In this document: one piece after another, positions 1-7,656 of the stretch
Layout: each line of letters begins with the position of its first letter
Position numbering within the stretch: the first letter of the stretch is position 1
Assembly: GCF_000708285.2 (NCBI RefSeq)
Contig: NZ_JAUG01000050.1
Location: 1-34,954, forward strand
Reading direction: 5' to 3'
DNA: 34,954 nt
Origin: Pedobacter borealis DSM 19626
GTDB taxonomy: Bacteria > Bacteroidota > Bacteroidia > Sphingobacteriales > Sphingobacteriaceae
Made by a program: the position numbers and the translations under genes
Notes under the pieces: generated by a model
Seen by the model: only the letters and a program-made list of their open reading frames with translations
Database searches by the model: none
What the model was told of the DNA's origin: nothing

Positions 1-142
1 TCATTTTGTGGCGTTTTAATCAAGTTTTCTGTTAAGACGGTCGTCACCCTGAATTTATTTCAGGGTCTTTCACGCTAAAAAGATGCTGAAATAAATTCAG
101 CAGGACGATAAAGCGGGATTAGGCGTAAATAAGATATAATTT
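1..142. repeat. Terminal direct repeat, left copy (interior of a MITE-like element)
   Basis: The first 142 bases are identical to bases 34813-34954. The copy contains a REP-like hairpin and continues into a 19-bp arm at 156-174. An exact match of the two window ends points to an assembly that closed on itself in a multicopy repeat, or to a circular molecule. No coding potential is seen. Confidence 0.95.
49..100. repeat. REP-like imperfect palindrome (hairpin)
   Basis: The arms CTGAATTTATTTCAG (49-63) and CTGAAATAAATTCAG (86-100) are perfect 15-bp inverted copies separated by 22 bp. Outer bases TCGTC (41-45) and GACGA (104-108) extend the pairing with mismatches. The same hairpin recurs at 34861-34912 in the right terminal copy. 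This form, with a CCCTGA...TCAGGG core, is typical of dispersed intergenic repeats in Pedobacter-like genomes. Confidence 0.8.
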
Positions 143-155
143 TCAGCAAATAATT

Positions 156-174
156 ATCGAACTCAGGTTAATAG
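156..174. repeat. Inverted arm of MITE-like element (right arm)
   Basis: These 19 bases are the exact reverse complement of 34785-34803 (CTATTAACCTGAGTTCGAT). If the window ends are joined over the 142-bp overlap, the two arms bracket an element of about 202 bp that has the REP-like hairpin inside. Confidence 0.75.
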
Positions 175-220
175 TATCTGGATATATACATTGGTTATTT
201 CTTTTATCCGTCTTAAAAAG

Positions 221-237
221 TGCCTTTTTTTAAGGCA
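221..237. repeat. Small hairpin TGCCTT/AAGGCA
   Basis: Six-base perfect arms (221-226 and 232-237) surround five T. Read on the minus strand the stem is followed by CTTTTT, so it could act as a weak minus-strand terminator, but no minus-strand gene ends here. The rest of the gene-free 143-395 stretch holds the inverted arm at 156-174, two dyads and the Fic promoter. Confidence 0.35.
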
Positions 238-277
238 TGATATGATCTCATTGAAAACTTTAATGTCATTTAACTCT

Positions 278-309
278 TGTACATTAAAAAATTAAGTTTT
301 TAATGTACA
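278..309. promoter_or_regulatory. Perfect 13-bp dyad upstream of the Fic gene (putative operator 1)
   Basis: The arms TGTACATTAAAAA (278-290) and TTTTTAATGTACA (297-309) are perfect inverted copies with a 6-base centre. The core ACATTAAAAAATTAA recurs 70 bp downstream in a second dyad that abuts the promoter. Two copies of one dyad upstream of a single gene suggest binding sites for a dimeric regulator. The protein bound is unknown. Confidence 0.6.
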
Positions 310-345
310 TAGTTTCTCTTTCAAATTTTTTGATGTGATTTTTTC

Positions 346-381
346 TTTTAACATTAAAAAATTAAAATTTTAAGGTTAAAA
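346..381. promoter_or_regulatory. Second related dyad next to the Fic promoter (putative operator 2)
   Basis: The arms TTTTAACATTAAAA (346-359) and TTTTAAGGTTAAAA (368-381) pair with one mismatch around an 8-base centre. The left part repeats the core of the dyad at 278-309. The site covers the expected -33 region of the promoter whose -7 box is at 385-392, a position suited to repression. Confidence 0.55.
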
Positions 382-384
382 TTC

Positions 385-392
385 TATATTTG
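385..392 (+). promoter_or_regulatory. Bacteroidota -7 promoter box for the Fic gene
   Basis: TATATTTG fits the Bacteroidota primary-sigma -7 consensus TAnnTTTG. No clear TTTG -33 element lies 19 bp upstream; that space is taken by the dyad at 346-381. The box overlaps the TTG at 390, which argues against that codon as start and for ATG at 396 or 408. Confidence 0.55.
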
Positions 393-395
393 AAT

Positions 396-1517
396 ATGGC
401 AAATATGATAAATCCGGATCGTACGAAACCTTGGAATTCACTTCCCGAGCTCCCAATTGATCCAAATATCTATCTTGATGTTGACATTCTGTTACAACTC
501 GGTAATAGCAAAGCAGCCCTAGCACGTTTGCAGGGAAGAAGTATAGCGATTCCAAATCAAGGCCTGCTTATTAATTCGATAAGTTTGCAGGAGGCCAAGG
601 CATCAAGTGCAATTGAAAATATTTTCACTACTGATGACGAACTTTATAAGGCATATAGTGAAGAAAATGTTGGACAAGTAAATGGGCCCGCGAAGGAAAT
701 TCTCTACTATAGAGAGGCATTATGGGAAGGTCATCAATATCTTCAGGAAGATGGGGCTATTGATATAGAATACTTTGTGAAGATGTACCGTATTGTTAGT
801 CAATTCAACGATGGCATTCGGCCTCCAGTTGCTCAGGTTGTAATTAAAGAAGGTGGAAGTGGACCTAACGCAGGAAAGGTGTTTTATACCCCTCCAAGAG
901 GCGCAGGGATAATTGAAGCCAAAATGAATAATTTGATTACATTTCTTAATGATGAGGTTAATTATCCATTAGATCCATTGCTTAAGATGGCCATTGGCCA
1001 TTATCAGTTCGAAGCAATACATCCATTTAGGGATGGCAACGGTAGAACAGGAAGGATTTTTAATATAAATTATCTAACAAAAAAAGGGTTGCTTGACTAT
1101 CCAATACTTTTTCTGAGTAAATATATTATGCAAAATAAAGAAGAGTATTATGCTGGACTTGCCGGAATTACTCAGCGGGGAAGTTGGAAAAACTGGTTAC
1201 TTTATATGCTTAAAGCAGTTGAAGTAACAGCAAATATTACCTATGATAAGATCAACGACATTATTGCAGCGAAAGAAGCAATTACGGAGGCAGTTATAGC
1301 GGATACAGATATTCAGCGACCAGATTCATTAATAAGTTCAATTTTTACTCAGCCTTTTACTCGGGTTCAGCATTTAGTTAAAGCTGGTATTTACGCAGAA
1401 AATACCGCAAGAAAATATCTGGATCTACTCACAGGGATGGGGGTTCTTGAAAAGAGGACCGTTGGTAAAGGGCATTATTTTCTTAATTTAGAATTGTACA
1501 GAATACTCTCAGAATAA
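396..1517 (+). CDS. Fic family protein, class II, with C-terminal winged helix (likely AMP transferase)
   Basis: Fic enzymes usually move AMP from ATP onto a hydroxyl of a target protein. Numbering from ATG 396, the catalytic signature HPFRDGNGRTGR is at about residues 209-220, with the general-base His209 and the phosphate-binding DGNGRTGR all intact. An inhibitory-helix motif of the form SxxxEN is present at about 70-75, N-terminal to the Fic core, as in self-inhibited class II Fic proteins. A Fic_N-type domain precedes it. The last 70 residues look like a winged helix (TRVQHLVKAGIYAENTARKYL). Start: TTG at 390 sits inside the -7 box, so ATG 396 is preferred; ATG 408 is possible. The gene stands alone with no partner antitoxin, consistent with internal inhibition. 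Two upstream dyads suggest tight, perhaps autogenous, control. The target is unknown. Confidence 0.92.
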   Translation: MANMINPDRTKPWNSLPELPIDPNIYLDVDILLQLGNSKAALARLQGRSIAIPNQGLLINSISLQEAKASSAIENIFTTDDELYKAYSEENVGQVNGPAKEILYYREALWEGHQYLQEDGAIDIEYFVKMYRIVSQFNDGIRPPVAQVVIKEGGSGPNAGKVFYTPPRGAGIIEAKMNNLITFLNDEVNYPLDPLLKMAIGHYQFEAIHPFRDGNGRTGRIFNINYLTKKGLLDYPILFLSKYIMQNKEEYYAGLAGITQRGSWKNWLLYMLKAVEVTANITYDKINDIIAAKEAITEAVIADTDIQRPDSLISSIFTQPFTRVQHLVKAGIYAENTARKYLDLLTGMGVLEKRTVGKGHYFLNLELYRILSE

Positions 1518-1561
1518 TAGATGCTTCTAATTTGCCATCCATTTATAAAGTAAATATTTCG

Positions 1562-2518
1562 ATGAATCCAATCTGTAAACTTTTCAATATTAAATATCCA
1601 ATTATTCAGGCCGGAATGGTTTGGTGCAGTGGGTGGAGATTGGCATCGGCAGTTTCCAATGCAGGAGGCCTTGGCATTATTGGAGCCGGTTCAATGTATC
1701 CTGATGTTTTAAGAACACATATTCAAAAGTGCAAATTAGCTACTCATCTGCCGTTTGGTGTTAATATTCCATTGCTCTATCCCAATATTCAGGAAATTAT
1801 AGATGTGGTAATTGAAGAGAAAGTAAAAATTGTATTTTCTTCTGCTGGTAATCCTGCAACATGGACCAGTTTTTTAAAAGAAAAGGGTATTACTGTTGTT
1901 CATGTAATAGCGAATACAAAATTTGCCATAAAAGCGCAGGAAGCTGGCGTTGATGCCATTGTTGCCGAAGGCTTTGAAGCGGGTGGACATAACGGGAGAG
2001 AAGAAACCACCACCATGTGTTTAATTCCGATGATAAGGGATGCTGTTAAAATTCCTGTCATTGCTGCTGGCGGCATTGGGAGTGGAAAAGCCATGTTGGC
2101 TGCGTTTGCTTTAGGAGCAGATGCGGTTCAAATCGGTTCGGCTTTTGCTGTTGCCGAAGAATCATCTGCCCATCCGGCATTTAAAGATAAAATTATTGCT
2201 GCAGCAGAAGGTGATACCAAACTGGCCATGAAAAAACTGGTTCCGGTGCGGTTGCTGAAAAATGAATTTGCCGATGCGATATCGGTAGCAGAAGCTGAAG
2301 GCGCAGACAGAGGGCACTTAATGGAACTTTTGGGCAGAGCAAGGGCAAAAGTAGGGATGTTTGAAGGCGATATGGAAAATGGAGAACTCGAAATCGGTCA
2401 GGTTTCAGCTATGCTGGATGAAATTAAACCTGCAAAAGAAATCCTGGAAGAAATATGGTCAGGTTTTAGGTCCGAACTGCAAAGATTTAACAATTTACAG
2501 AGCGAATTGGACTTATAA
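1562..2518 (+). CDS. NPD/FabK-type FMN flavoprotein (nitronate monooxygenase family)
   Basis: TIM-barrel flavoprotein of about 318 residues. The N-terminus NPICKLFNIKYPIIQAGM is the usual opening of the 2-nitropropane dioxygenase/FabK family. EAGGHNG (about 139-145, with the family-conserved His143) and AAGGIGSG (about 168-175) match the active-site and FMN-phosphate loops, and GADAVQIGSAF follows. Members oxidise alkyl nitronates or, as FabK, reduce enoyl-ACP; the sequence alone does not settle which, and annotation pipelines usually say nitronate monooxygenase. An upstream in-frame TTG at 1532 would add ten residues, but ATG 1562 aligns with family starts. It lies 44 bp after the Fic gene and may be read through from it. 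Confidence 0.88.
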   Translation: MNPICKLFNIKYPIIQAGMVWCSGWRLASAVSNAGGLGIIGAGSMYPDVLRTHIQKCKLATHLPFGVNIPLLYPNIQEIIDVVIEEKVKIVFSSAGNPATWTSFLKEKGITVVHVIANTKFAIKAQEAGVDAIVAEGFEAGGHNGREETTTMCLIPMIRDAVKIPVIAAGGIGSGKAMLAAFALGADAVQIGSAFAVAEESSAHPAFKDKIIAAAEGDTKLAMKKLVPVRLLKNEFADAISVAEAEGADRGHLMELLGRARAKVGMFEGDMENGELEIGQVSAMLDEIKPAKEILEEIWSGFRSELQRFNNLQSELDL

Positions 2519-2543
2519 ACATAGGGATACACAATTGCTTTAC

Positions 2544-2551
2544 TAACTTTG
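2544..2551 (+). promoter_or_regulatory. -7 promoter box before acylphosphatase
   Basis: TAACTTTG matches TAnnTTTG, 33 bp before the acylphosphatase ATG. No good TTTG is present at the expected -33 distance, so this is a partial match. Confidence 0.45.
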
Positions 2552-2584
2552 TAAGATTAAAACATTTCAATTTTATAACAATAA

Positions 2585-2857
2585 ATGAAGCATCTTAATA
2601 TAATCATAACAGGTAAAGTGCAGGGCGTTGGCTTTAGAGAAACCACTAAAATTATTGCCAACCAAATGATGGTAAATGGTTTTGTAAGGAACGAAACAGA
2701 CGGATCGGTTTATATCGAAGCAGAAGGCGAACATATTTTTCTGGAAGAATTTGTAAACTGGTGCCACGAAGGGCCAGACCGCTCGCGTGTAGAAAATGTG
2801 GCGGTAAGCGATGGTGAAGTAAAAAACTATCGTAATTTTGAAATCTTACGAAAATAA
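2585..2857 (+). CDS. acyP: Acylphosphatase
   Basis: Small cytosolic enzyme that hydrolyses carboxyl-phosphate bonds of acylphosphates. At 90 residues it has the family length. Both signatures are intact: GKVQGVGFR at 10-18, with phosphate-binding Arg18, and [17 protein letters not shown] at 32-48, with the catalytic Asn36. The ATG is 27 bp after the preceding dense AT stretch and has its own -7 box. The physiological substrate in bacteria is unclear. It sits between the flavoprotein and the flippase gene with no obvious functional link. Confidence 0.95.
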   Translation: MKHLNIIITGKVQGVGFRETTKIIANQMMVNGFVRNETDGSVYIEAEGEHIFLEEFVNWCHEGPDRSRVENVAVSDGEVKNYRNFEILRK

Positions 2858-2866
2858 TAAGCATTC

Positions 2867-2927
2867 CGTATCAAGACTGATATTAGTCAACTGAAAATCT
2901 TGATACCTGATGCTTTTATCTTGATAC
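2867..2927. repeat. Degenerate GTATCAAGA/TCTTGATAC repeats
   Basis: One GTATCAAGA (2867-2875) is followed by two TCTTGATAC copies (2898-2906 and 2919-2927), giving both a possible hairpin and a direct repeat in the 76-bp gap. Such low-complexity direct/inverted words are common between genes in Pedobacter-like genomes. Confidence 0.5.
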
Positions 2928-2933
2928 TAACAA

Positions 2934-4418
2934 ATGTCTGTATATAAAAAGTTTCTTGGGCAAACCATGGTTTATGGTATCAGTACCGTTTTTTCCAGGT
3001 TGTTCAATTTTATCCTCACGCCTATCTACACAGGTGTTTACCAAAAGGGTGTTTATGGCATTTTCACAAATATGTATGCCAATGCATCGTTGATTAACGC
3101 AGTTTTAGCCTTTGGGATGGAAAGTACCTATTTTAGGTATTTAAATAAATTTGATGACAAAAAGCAACAGGTGTATAATAATTCATTTCTGTGCATTGCT
3201 TTCATTTCATCACTTTTCTTAATTACAGGTTTAGTTTTTTCCTCTTCAATCGCGGGTTATTTAGCCACGAAAACCTCCGAAATCGCAGATTATAAACAAT
3301 ATGTAAGTTTCTTTTTGTGGATACTGTTTGTGGATGCTATTTGTGTAATCCCATTTGCCAAATTGAGGGCTGATGGTCGGCCATTTAAATATAGTGTTGC
3401 CAAATTTTTAAATATCGGTTGCTTTGTTGGCTTTAATCTTATATTCATTTACCTGATTCCAGCGATCATAAAACACAATTGGATAGGTTCAGAATGGTTT
3501 GCATCGTGGTATAGACATCAATGGATCGGTTATGTTTTTGTAGCTAATCTTATTGCCTCTGTTGTTACCCTGATTTATTTGCTGCCCGAATTTATGAAGT
3601 TGCAATTGCGTTTTGACGGTAAGCTTTTTGGCAATATGTTTTCCTACAGCTGGCCAATTTTGATAGCGAACCTGTCATTCATCGTAAACGAGAACCTGGA
3701 TAAAATAGTACTTCAAAAACTATTGCCACCCGAAATTGCCGATGGAGAGGTTGGAATTTATGGTGCAGTATGTAAAATAGCAATTTTCTTAAGTATTTTT
3801 ATCACCGCTTTCAGGCTGGGTGCCGAACCGTTTTTCTTTAGCCATGCAAAAGAGAAAAATGCAAGGGATACCTATGCTACAATTTTGAAATATTTCGTAA
3901 TTGCCCTATCTGTTCTTTTTATTGCCATTATTGCCAATATCGAACTGCTAAAATTTTTCATCCGCAAACAAGAGTATTGGGTAGGTTTACCAGCAGTTCC
4001 TTATTTATTGTTAGGCTATGTGTGCCTGGGTGTTTATATGAACCTGTCTATCTGGTACCGGCTATCCGATCAGACCCGTTTCGGACTCTATATTTCTGTT
4101 GCCGGAGCTATAATTACGATTGTGCTCAATGTGGTTTTAATCCCACGCTTTAGCTATATGGGTTCTGCCTGGGTAAGTATGCTGGCTTATTTTGTAATGA
4201 TGGTTTTATCTTATGTACTCGGACAGAAATATTATCCAATCCCTTATAACCTTAAAAAGATTTCAGCTTATTTAATTATTTCAACAATAATTGTATTCTC
4301 TTCATTTTTTATCTTTAACCGGAACATCTATATTGGTAATGCCATGTTAATTGTTTTTGTTGCGGGTATTGCCTATTTTGAAAAGAATGATTTAATGAAA
4401 ATACTAAAAAGAGGTTAG
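2934..4418 (+). CDS. Polysaccharide biosynthesis protein / oligosaccharide flippase (MOP superfamily)
   Basis: Inner-membrane protein of 494 residues with about 12-14 hydrophobic segments, typical of Wzx/MurJ-like flippases of the MOP exporter superfamily. The opening FLGQTMVYGISTVFSRLFNFILTPIYT is the classic first helix of the polysaccharide-synthesis family, followed by GVYGIFTNMYANASLINAVLAFGMESTYFRY. Such proteins move lipid-linked oligosaccharides across the inner membrane for LPS, capsule or O-antigen building. No glycosyltransferases or sugar-nucleotide genes lie nearby, so the transported glycan cannot be named. It precedes dut by 94 bp. Confidence 0.88.
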   Translation: MSVYKKFLGQTMVYGISTVFSRLFNFILTPIYTGVYQKGVYGIFTNMYANASLINAVLAFGMESTYFRYLNKFDDKKQQVYNNSFLCIAFISSLFLITGLVFSSSIAGYLATKTSEIADYKQYVSFFLWILFVDAICVIPFAKLRADGRPFKYSVAKFLNIGCFVGFNLIFIYLIPAIIKHNWIGSEWFASWYRHQWIGYVFVANLIASVVTLIYLLPEFMKLQLRFDGKLFGNMFSYSWPILIANLSFIVNENLDKIVLQKLLPPEIADGEVGIYGAVCKIAIFLSIFITAFRLGAEPFFFSHAKEKNARDTYATILKYFVIALSVLFIAIIANIELLKFFIRKQEYWVGLPAVPYLLLGYVCLGVYMNLSIWYRLSDQTRFGLYISVAGAIITIVLNVVLIPRFSYMGSAWVSMLAYFVMMVLSYVLGQKYYPIPYNLKKISAYLIISTIIVFSSFFIFNRNIYIGNAMLIVFVAGIAYFEKNDLMKILKRG

Positions 4419-4512
4419 TTAGAGACTTTTGTATTAGGTTCATCGTTAATGGTCAATGGCAATCAAACCATGATCTATAAGCCATTAACCTAAAGTACCC
4501 AACAATAAAAAA

Positions 4513-4944
4513 ATGGAAATAAAAATTATCAATACATCCGAACACCCACTTCCTCAATATGAAACTGCACATGCGGCTGGTATGGATCTGCGGGCATCAA
4601 TAATAGAAGAAATGATATTGAAACCTTTGCAGCGCTTATTGGTGCCAACAGGTTTGTTTATTGAGTTACCGATCGGTTACGAAGCACAAATCAGGCCCAG
4701 AAGCGGCTTGGCCTATAAACACGGTATTAGCATTGTAAATGCGCCTGGTACAATTGACGCCGATTACCGTGGTGAAATAAAAGTTTTATTGGTAAATTTA
4801 TCAGATACAGATTTTAAAATCGTTAATGGCGATAGAATTGCACAAATGGTTGTGGCAAAACACGAAACCGTTAGCTGGCAAACCGTTGAACAATTAGGGG
4901 AAACTGTACGCGGCGAAGGTGGCTACGGACATACGGGGAAATAG
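4513..4944 (+). CDS. dut: dUTP diphosphatase
   Basis: Trimeric dUTPase converting dUTP to dUMP and PPi, which keeps uracil out of DNA and supplies dTMP synthesis. All five motifs are visible: I AGMDLRA (22-28), II RPRSGLA (61-67, Ser64), [13 protein letters not shown] (79-88, with catalytic Asp82), [11 protein letters not shown] (106-114) and [11 protein letters not shown] (133-142). Motif V has Tyr and His where many enzymes have Phe and Ser. The 143-residue length is standard for a bacterial enzyme. Confidence 0.97.
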   Translation: MEIKIINTSEHPLPQYETAHAAGMDLRASIIEEMILKPLQRLLVPTGLFIELPIGYEAQIRPRSGLAYKHGISIVNAPGTIDADYRGEIKVLLVNLSDTDFKIVNGDRIAQMVVAKHETVSWQTVEQLGETVRGEGGYGHTGK

Positions 4945-4980
4945 TCCACAGTCCTAAGTCAAAAGTCCTTAGTCTGGAGT
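4945..4980. repeat. Degenerate AGTCC/AAGTC intergenic repeat
   Basis: The gap after dut carries the related words CACAGTCCTAAGTC, AAAAGTCCTTAGTC and TGGAGT, a degenerate tandem of AGTCCNNAGTC. This resembles low-complexity spacers frequent in Sphingobacteriaceae. No function can be assigned. Confidence 0.45.
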
Positions 4981-5004
4981 AAATTATTTGGATTGATAAA
5001 TGAT

Positions 5005-6702
5005 ATGAAATACAAAGTACATTTTCTTGTTGGAGCCACTTTAGTGAGCTTCCAGGCTTTTGGGCAGGGAACGGTTACGCCAAGTACCAATCGCGATAGC
5101 AATATGGTAAAACAATTGTTTTTTGCGGGCTTAAGGGAGAAAATGTCTGAAAATTATGTTGTTGCCTCTACCAATTTCAATAAAATTGTTGGTTTAGATC
5201 CGAATAACCATGCAGCCTATTTCGAGCTGGCCAATGCAAACCTGCGTTTAGATAAACTTTCGGAAGCCGAACAGAACATAAAACAGGCAATTAAATTAAA
5301 CGCCGGCAATTTGTGGTACTGGCGCTTACTTGGTGAGGTATACAAGCGCACCAATAAAATGCCCGAACTAATCGAAGTGTTTAATCAGTTGATCCGCCTC
5401 GATCCCGAAAACGATGCCTATTATTTTGATAAAGCCAATGCGCAGTTCTTAGGCAATCAGCTGGATGCTGCAAAAAAGACCTATGATGAAATTCAGGCTA
5501 AATTTGGCGAATCAAGAGATTTGGTAAACGCCAGAAAGCGTCTGCAATCTAACGGGAATGCCACTGAAAGTGATATTGTTAAATTACTGGAAGGCAATCA
5601 GGCTGATGTAAAGAACTATTTATATGCTGCAGGTTTGCTTTTGCAGAAGGGAAATGATCCGGAAGCATTAAAAGTGTTAACCAAGGCGCAGCAGCTCGAA
5701 CCCAATAATTTTGAGGTAAACCTGGCTTTGGCTGATATTTACCGTAAGCAGAAAAATGACGAAGCTGCATTTTCTTCCTTAAAATTGGCTTTCGAAAGCA
5801 ATGAAATGCCTCTTACGGAAAAGGTGAAGATTATCGCTGCACTTTTTCCAAAACTTAACCAACCCGTTGTTGCCAAAAATGTAACTGAACTAAGTAAACT
5901 GGTTGCAGAAAAAAATCCGGCTGATGCAAAAGCATTGGCGCTTTATGGCGATGTACTTTATCAGCAGAATAACTTAAAAGATGCATTGTCCCAATATCAG
6001 GCTGCTTTAAAACTTAACGAACAGGTTTATGTAGTGTGGGAACAGGTCATTAATATCGAAACACTGCTTGGGCACTATGAGGAAGCCATAAAGGTTGGCG
6101 ATGAGGCTTTAAGCATTTATCCCAATCAGGCCAGCTTATATTATTATATGGCTTATGCCCTGTTTAAGACAGGTAAATATGAGCCTGCTCAAAGCAATTT
6201 AAAAACCTCCTTACAGTTAGATGTGGAGAATAAAAGCCTGCAGGCGCAGATTTATGCACTACAGGGCGATATCTACATCAACCAGAATAATTTTGCCTTA
6301 GCTAAAACAGCTTTCGAAAAAGCCATTTCAACAGAACCCGATAATTATCTCATCGTGAATAATTATGCCTATTATTTGGCGTTAAGAAATGACGACTTAA
6401 CCAAGGCAGCGAAATATGCAGAAACAGCGGCCAATGCTATGCCAAATAATCCTTCAATTGTAGATACCTACGCGTTTATTCTGTTTAAACAGCAAAAATA
6501 CGATCTGGCGAAAACATGGATCGAAAAGGCTTTGCAAAACAATAGCAATAAAAACGGTGTTTACTTGGAGCGATATGGCGATATACTTTTTATGAAAGGT
6601 GAAAAGGATGCAGCATTAATCCAATGGCAAAAAGCAAAAGAGGCCGGAAACGGATCAGAAGTATTAATTAAAAAGATAAATGAAAAGAAGTATTTTAAAT
6701 AG
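5005..6702 (+). CDS. Secreted or periplasmic tetratricopeptide-repeat protein
   Basis: About 565 residues. From ATG 5005 the protein begins with a signal peptide (KYKVHFLVGATLVSFQAFG) and then almost entirely TPR units, recognisable by patterns such as NNHAAYFELANANLRLDKLSEAEQNI and YYYMAYALFKTGKYEPAQSNL, ending with FKQQKYDLAKTWIEKAL. A TTG at 4993 is the longer alternative but would spoil the signal peptide. TPR proteins act as assembly scaffolds; this one is presumably periplasmic or outer-membrane attached. Its 3' end overlaps the start of the DUF4292 lipoprotein gene by 23 bp, so the two are co-translated and may work together in envelope biogenesis. Confidence 0.88.
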   Translation: MKYKVHFLVGATLVSFQAFGQGTVTPSTNRDSNMVKQLFFAGLREKMSENYVVASTNFNKIVGLDPNNHAAYFELANANLRLDKLSEAEQNIKQAIKLNAGNLWYWRLLGEVYKRTNKMPELIEVFNQLIRLDPENDAYYFDKANAQFLGNQLDAAKKTYDEIQAKFGESRDLVNARKRLQSNGNATESDIVKLLEGNQADVKNYLYAAGLLLQKGNDPEALKVLTKAQQLEPNNFEVNLALADIYRKQKNDEAAFSSLKLAFESNEMPLTEKVKIIAALFPKLNQPVVAKNVTELSKLVAEKNPADAKALALYGDVLYQQNNLKDALSQYQAALKLNEQVYVVWEQVINIETLLGHYEEAIKVGDEALSIYPNQASLYYYMAYALFKTGKYEPAQSNLKTSLQLDVENKSLQAQIYALQGDIYINQNNFALAKTAFEKAISTEPDNYLIVNNYAYYLALRNDDLTKAAKYAETAANAMPNNPSIVDTYAFILFKQQKYDLAKTWIEKALQNNSNKNGVYLERYGDILFMKGEKDAALIQWQKAKEAGNGSEVLIKKINEKKYFK

Positions 6703-7471
6703 CGCATTCCTGTTAGGAGCTGTAATTTTTGTTTCGGCATGTAAACCTAAAAAAGAAATTGTAGTTGCTCCACCTACCAAAACAGAAACCAAAACTGATA
6801 ATTCGAAAGCAGAAGCTTTAACACTACTAAATAGCAAGCAACTCAAATTTAATACACTTTCTTTAAAAGCAAAAGCAACTTTAGATATTGCCGGCGATGC
6901 AAACGATGTAACCATGAATTTCAAGATGAAAGACAAGGAGACCATTTGGGTAAGCATTACCGCATTAGGTGGAATGGCAGAGGTGGCAAGGGCTTTGATT
7001 ACCCCTGATAGCATCAAGATCATGAACCGGATGAAAAGCGAATACCTGAAAAAACCTTTTAGTTATATTTACAATTTCACTAATAAACAGGTTAATTTTA
7101 ATACTTTACAAGCCGTTTTAACGGGTAATGCCATGGGCGAGTTTTTAACAGCAGAATCAGATGTTAAGCAGGAAAATGGTGTTTGGGTGGTTTCCGGAAG
7201 CAAATCGGAGTTAGATTATAAATTGCTTTTTAATACACTTTTTAAAGTAGCTGAAACCAATTTAAATGACGCTAAAAACGGTCAGGCGCTAAAAGTTACC
7301 TATACCGACTATCAAAAATTAAACGAGTCATTATTCCCTAGCGCATTGCAGATCAAAACACTATCTAAAGCCAAGCGGATAAACATCGACCTACAGTTTG
7401 TCAAAATTGATGGCAATGTTCCTGTCGATTTTCCGTTTAATGTACCAAAGAGATTTACGGTTGTAAAGTAG
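6680..7471 (+). CDS. DUF4292 domain lipoprotein
   Basis: 263 residues. The N-terminus MKRSILNSAFLLGAVIFVSAC is a lipoprotein signal peptide with lipobox VSAC and lipidated Cys21. The body (SKQLKFNTLSLKAKATLDIAG ... FPFNVPKRFTVV) matches the Bacteroidota DUF4292 family, whose fold is thought to resemble LolA/LolB lipoprotein carriers; that relation is recalled, not tested here. The gene overlaps the TPR gene by 23 bp and precedes the EnvC-like gene, an arrangement I believe is common in Bacteroidota. A role in handling lipid or lipoprotein at the outer membrane is plausible but unproven. Confidence 0.85.
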   Translation: MKRSILNSAFLLGAVIFVSACKPKKEIVVAPPTKTETKTDNSKAEALTLLNSKQLKFNTLSLKAKATLDIAGDANDVTMNFKMKDKETIWVSITALGGMAEVARALITPDSIKIMNRMKSEYLKKPFSYIYNFTNKQVNFNTLQAVLTGNAMGEFLTAESDVKQENGVWVVSGSKSELDYKLLFNTLFKVAETNLNDAKNGQALKVTYTDYQKLNESLFPSALQIKTLSKAKRINIDLQFVKIDGNVPVDFPFNVPKRFTVVK

Positions 7472-7643
7472 GCTTAAAAACTACATTCAAATATTCTTTT
7501 AATGATTTGCCAGGTTAGGTACTGCATTAGTACAGCGGCTTTGGCAATCTTTATATGTATGAAGATTGAGTGAAGACAGTTCTGTAATAAGTAATTATGA
7601 CTTTAGTATCTCGATTTTAATATTTTTACTACAAAAATTTTTA

Positions 7644-7651
7644 TACTTTTG
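7644..7651 (+). promoter_or_regulatory. -7 promoter box immediately before the EnvC-like gene
   Basis: TACTTTTG matches TAnnTTTG. Only five bases separate it from the ATG at 7657, so a transcript from it would be leaderless or nearly so. No clear -33 TTTG is present. The 185-bp gap before it (7472-7656) holds one imperfect hairpin (GATTTGCCA...TGGCAATC) and no gene. Confidence 0.45.
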
Positions 7652-7656
7652 GCTTA

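Noticed and set aside
278..381. The AT-rich repeated dyads as a CRISPR or toxin-antitoxin array
   Set aside because: Only two related palindromes, no spacers of regular size and no cas genes; operator sites explain them better.
390..395. TTG at 390 as start of the Fic protein
   Set aside because: It is part of the TATATTTG promoter box; ATG 396 or 408 is more likely.
7472..7656. Possible tRNA or riboswitch in the gap before the EnvC-like gene
   Set aside because: Only one imperfect hairpin is present; no cloverleaf, T-loop GTTCRA motif or known riboswitch core.
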